Positions 14,005 to 15,173 of a stretch of DNA of 15,173 nucleotides are shown in pieces. The stretch comes from JAUIEH01 sp964483375 (GTDB taxonomy: Bacteria > Pseudomonadota > Alphaproteobacteria > Caulobacterales > Maricaulaceae). The notes beneath the pieces are model-generated. The model was not told the origin of the DNA. It saw only the letters and a list, made by a program, of their open reading frames with translations, and searched no databases. The stretch lies in assembly GCA_964483375.1 (NCBI GenBank), contig CAZABJ010000062.1, forward strand, positions 1-15,173, read 5' to 3'. The stretch's first letter is position 1. Every line of letters starts with the position of its first letter. A program made the position numbers and the translations under genes.

Positions 14005-15173
14005 ATGTCCAACGTGGAAGACACCACTCCGGCGACGCCGGTCGATGCGGGCGCGCCGAGCGATCCCGGTCCCGCCGACCATCACGCTGGCGAGCACCAT
14101 GCCGGGGAGCATCACGCCGGTCCGCGCGTGGGCGTCATGGACGTGAAGCAGACTGCCGGCGGTCTGGCGATCAACGACATCTCGGCCTATTTCGACCAGC
14201 GCAATAAGAAGATCAAACAGTGTCCGCCGCATCTGTTCGTGCTGTTTAAGCGCGAAGACGGCCGACGTCCCAGCTGGGGCATGAACAAGGCCTATATCGA
14301 CACGCCGAAAATGTTTCTGCCGGGCCTTGAAAACCTGGCCGCCGGCCGGCGCGTGGCCACAGAAGTCGTGCCGCGGTCACATCAGGCCTTTCAGTTTAAA
14401 GTCGCCGCCGACACCTCCGACGACGCCTATTTCGAGCATGACGTGCGGGTGGTCTTTTCGGTGCGTGAGCCCATTCGTTTCATCGATAAGACCGGCGTGG
14501 ACGCTTCGACGCCGGAATCAGCCGCCGTCGTCGGCCGTCGTTTCTTCCAGGACTTCATGTCGCCCATCATTCGGGCGCGCTTGGACTCCATGACGAAAAT
14601 GGTCGACAGCGACGGCATCGACCTCCTCAACGCGCATCCTGAAATCGTCCATCGCTACATGTTCAACAGCCACTATGACGTGGCCGCCGCGATGTTCGCG
14701 CTCGCCGAAGCCGCAGCCCAGAAGCGCCCGCCCAATCTGCCCGCTCCGCCTAAGGAACGGAATGACGAAGAGTGGGATCAGTTCTTCACCGATTATGGCG
14801 TTCGCCTGGAGCGGTTCGTCTCTTCCATCGACCAGTCTGAAGAAATCGCAGCGTCAAACCTGCAAAAGGCGAATGCGCGCGCCGCCGCCGAACGCGCCAA
14901 AATCGAAGCCGACGTCAAGCTCTATGTTGAGCAGAAGAAGGGCGAAGCCGCCGCGGCCGGCACGGTGGCGTTCATCAAATCGCTGCAGGACACGTTGATC
15001 GAGGTGTTCGGCGACAGCGTGCGGAACCCGCAAGGCTTCCGCTACGCCCTGACCGCGCTCGCCGAGTTCAAAGCGTTGAACAACCCCGAACCCGGCCAAA
15101 AGATCTTCATCACCACCGGCGGGGACACCGCCAATTCCGAGCTGATGGCGCGCATTCAGCAAATCCTCGACGC
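14005..15173 (+). CDS. Unrecognised soluble protein with HHAGE repeats and coiled coil, 3' end cut
   Basis: The frame is open for 389 codons from ATG 14005 to the right edge. I do not recognise the family. The first 45 residues are low-complexity Asp/Ala/Pro followed by HHAGEHHAGEHHAG (26-39), a possible metal-binding stretch. Residues 55-235 look like a mixed globular domain, with HLFVLFKREDGRRPSWGMN (76-94), YFEHDVRVVFSVREPIRFID (142-161) and FFQDFMSPIIRARLDSMTKM (180-199). A proline-rich linker (240-250) leads to a charged, Ala-rich probable coiled coil (about 278-332, NARAAAERAKIEADVKLYVE). The strand-plus-coiled-coil layout faintly recalls SPFH/band-7 proteins, but I cannot confirm this. 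There is no signal peptide or membrane helix in view. AAAGG before the ATG can serve as the ribosome site. It is transcribed away from the deacetylase gene; the next gene lies outside the window. Confidence 0.8.
   Translation, partial: MSNVEDTTPATPVDAGAPSDPGPADHHAGEHHAGEHHAGPRVGVMDVKQTAGGLAINDISAYFDQRNKKIKQCPPHLFVLFKREDGRRPSWGMNKAYIDTPKMFLPGLENLAAGRRVATEVVPRSHQAFQFKVAADTSDDAYFEHDVRVVFSVREPIRFIDKTGVDASTPESAAVVGRRFFQDFMSPIIRARLDSMTKMVDSDGIDLLNAHPEIVHRYMFNSHYDVAAAMFALAEAAAQKRPPNLPAPPKERNDEEWDQFFTDYGVRLERFVSSIDQSEEIAASNLQKANARAAAERAKIEADVKLYVEQKKGEAAAAGTVAFIKSLQDTLIEVFGDSVRNPQGFRYALTALAEFKALNNPEPGQKIFITTGGDTANSELMARIQQILD
14080..14121 (+). repeat. Tandem 15-bp repeat encoding HHAGE units
   Basis: Three near-identical units encode HHAGE, HHAGE and HHAG (residues 26-39 of the unknown protein). 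The codons differ between units (CAT CAC, CAC CAT, CAT CAC; GCT GGC, GCC GGG, GCC GGT), so the protein repeat is kept while the DNA has drifted. This suggests selection on the amino acids rather than a very recent slippage event. Confidence 0.9.

Noticed and set aside
13981..14232. Minus-strand 83-codon frame opposite the unknown plus-strand gene
   Set aside because: It is antisense to the start of a 389-codon frame with convincing codon use, has no recognisable family and contains the reverse reading of the His repeat.

Overview
The window looks like ordinary chromosome from a high-G+C alphaproteobacterium, most likely near Caulobacterales, Maricaulales or Hyphomonadaceae. The evidence is a transhydrogenase split into three genes (pntAA, pntAB, pntB), a subunit IV-like protein of alphaproteobacterial aa3 oxidases, an xseB / ispA / dxs cluster, and sparse GANTC sites that favour intergenic DNA, as expected for a CcrM-methylating lineage. 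I see no tRNA, rRNA, CRISPR array, insertion sequence or phage gene. No gap between genes exceeds 300 bases.

The left half (1-7916) is a run of eight genes, all on the minus strand. In transcription order they are a short COX1-like membrane protein, an ABC1/UbiB-family kinase-like protein, a signal-peptidase-I-like membrane protein, an alpha/beta hydrolase, a small aa3 oxidase subunit IV-like protein, pntAA, pntAB and pntB (cut by the left edge). Gaps are 9-89 nt. The content is largely membrane and bioenergetic: the transhydrogenase uses the proton-motive force to make NADPH, ABC1 kinases support ubiquinone synthesis, and two proteins derive from or attach to cytochrome oxidase. Whether they share a transcript is not known.

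The middle (8029-8565, plus strand) is one gene for a DUF1232 (YkvA-like) protein. It ends convergently with dxs, and the two stop codons overlap within the bases CTAA.

The right half (8562-13784) is a minus-strand cluster: a class II histone-deacetylase-like amidohydrolase, a histidine phosphatase, xseB, csaA, ispA and dxs. DXS makes the first intermediate of the MEP pathway and IspA makes farnesyl diphosphate, so this is the isoprenoid supply operon, with csaA placed between xseB and ispA. From 14005 to the right edge a plus-strand gene encodes an unrecognised soluble protein with a His-rich repeat and a coiled coil.

Three items deserve most attention. (1) The COX1-like protein at 7044-7916 keeps residues matching the haem a site of cytochrome oxidase but lacks the haem a3 and CuB ligands and about four helices. 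(2) The signal-peptidase-like protein at 4645-5574 keeps the fold motifs but has lost both dyad residues and contains no lysine. (3) The unknown protein at 14005 onward is preceded by a cluster of TCGCCT/AGGCGA motifs.
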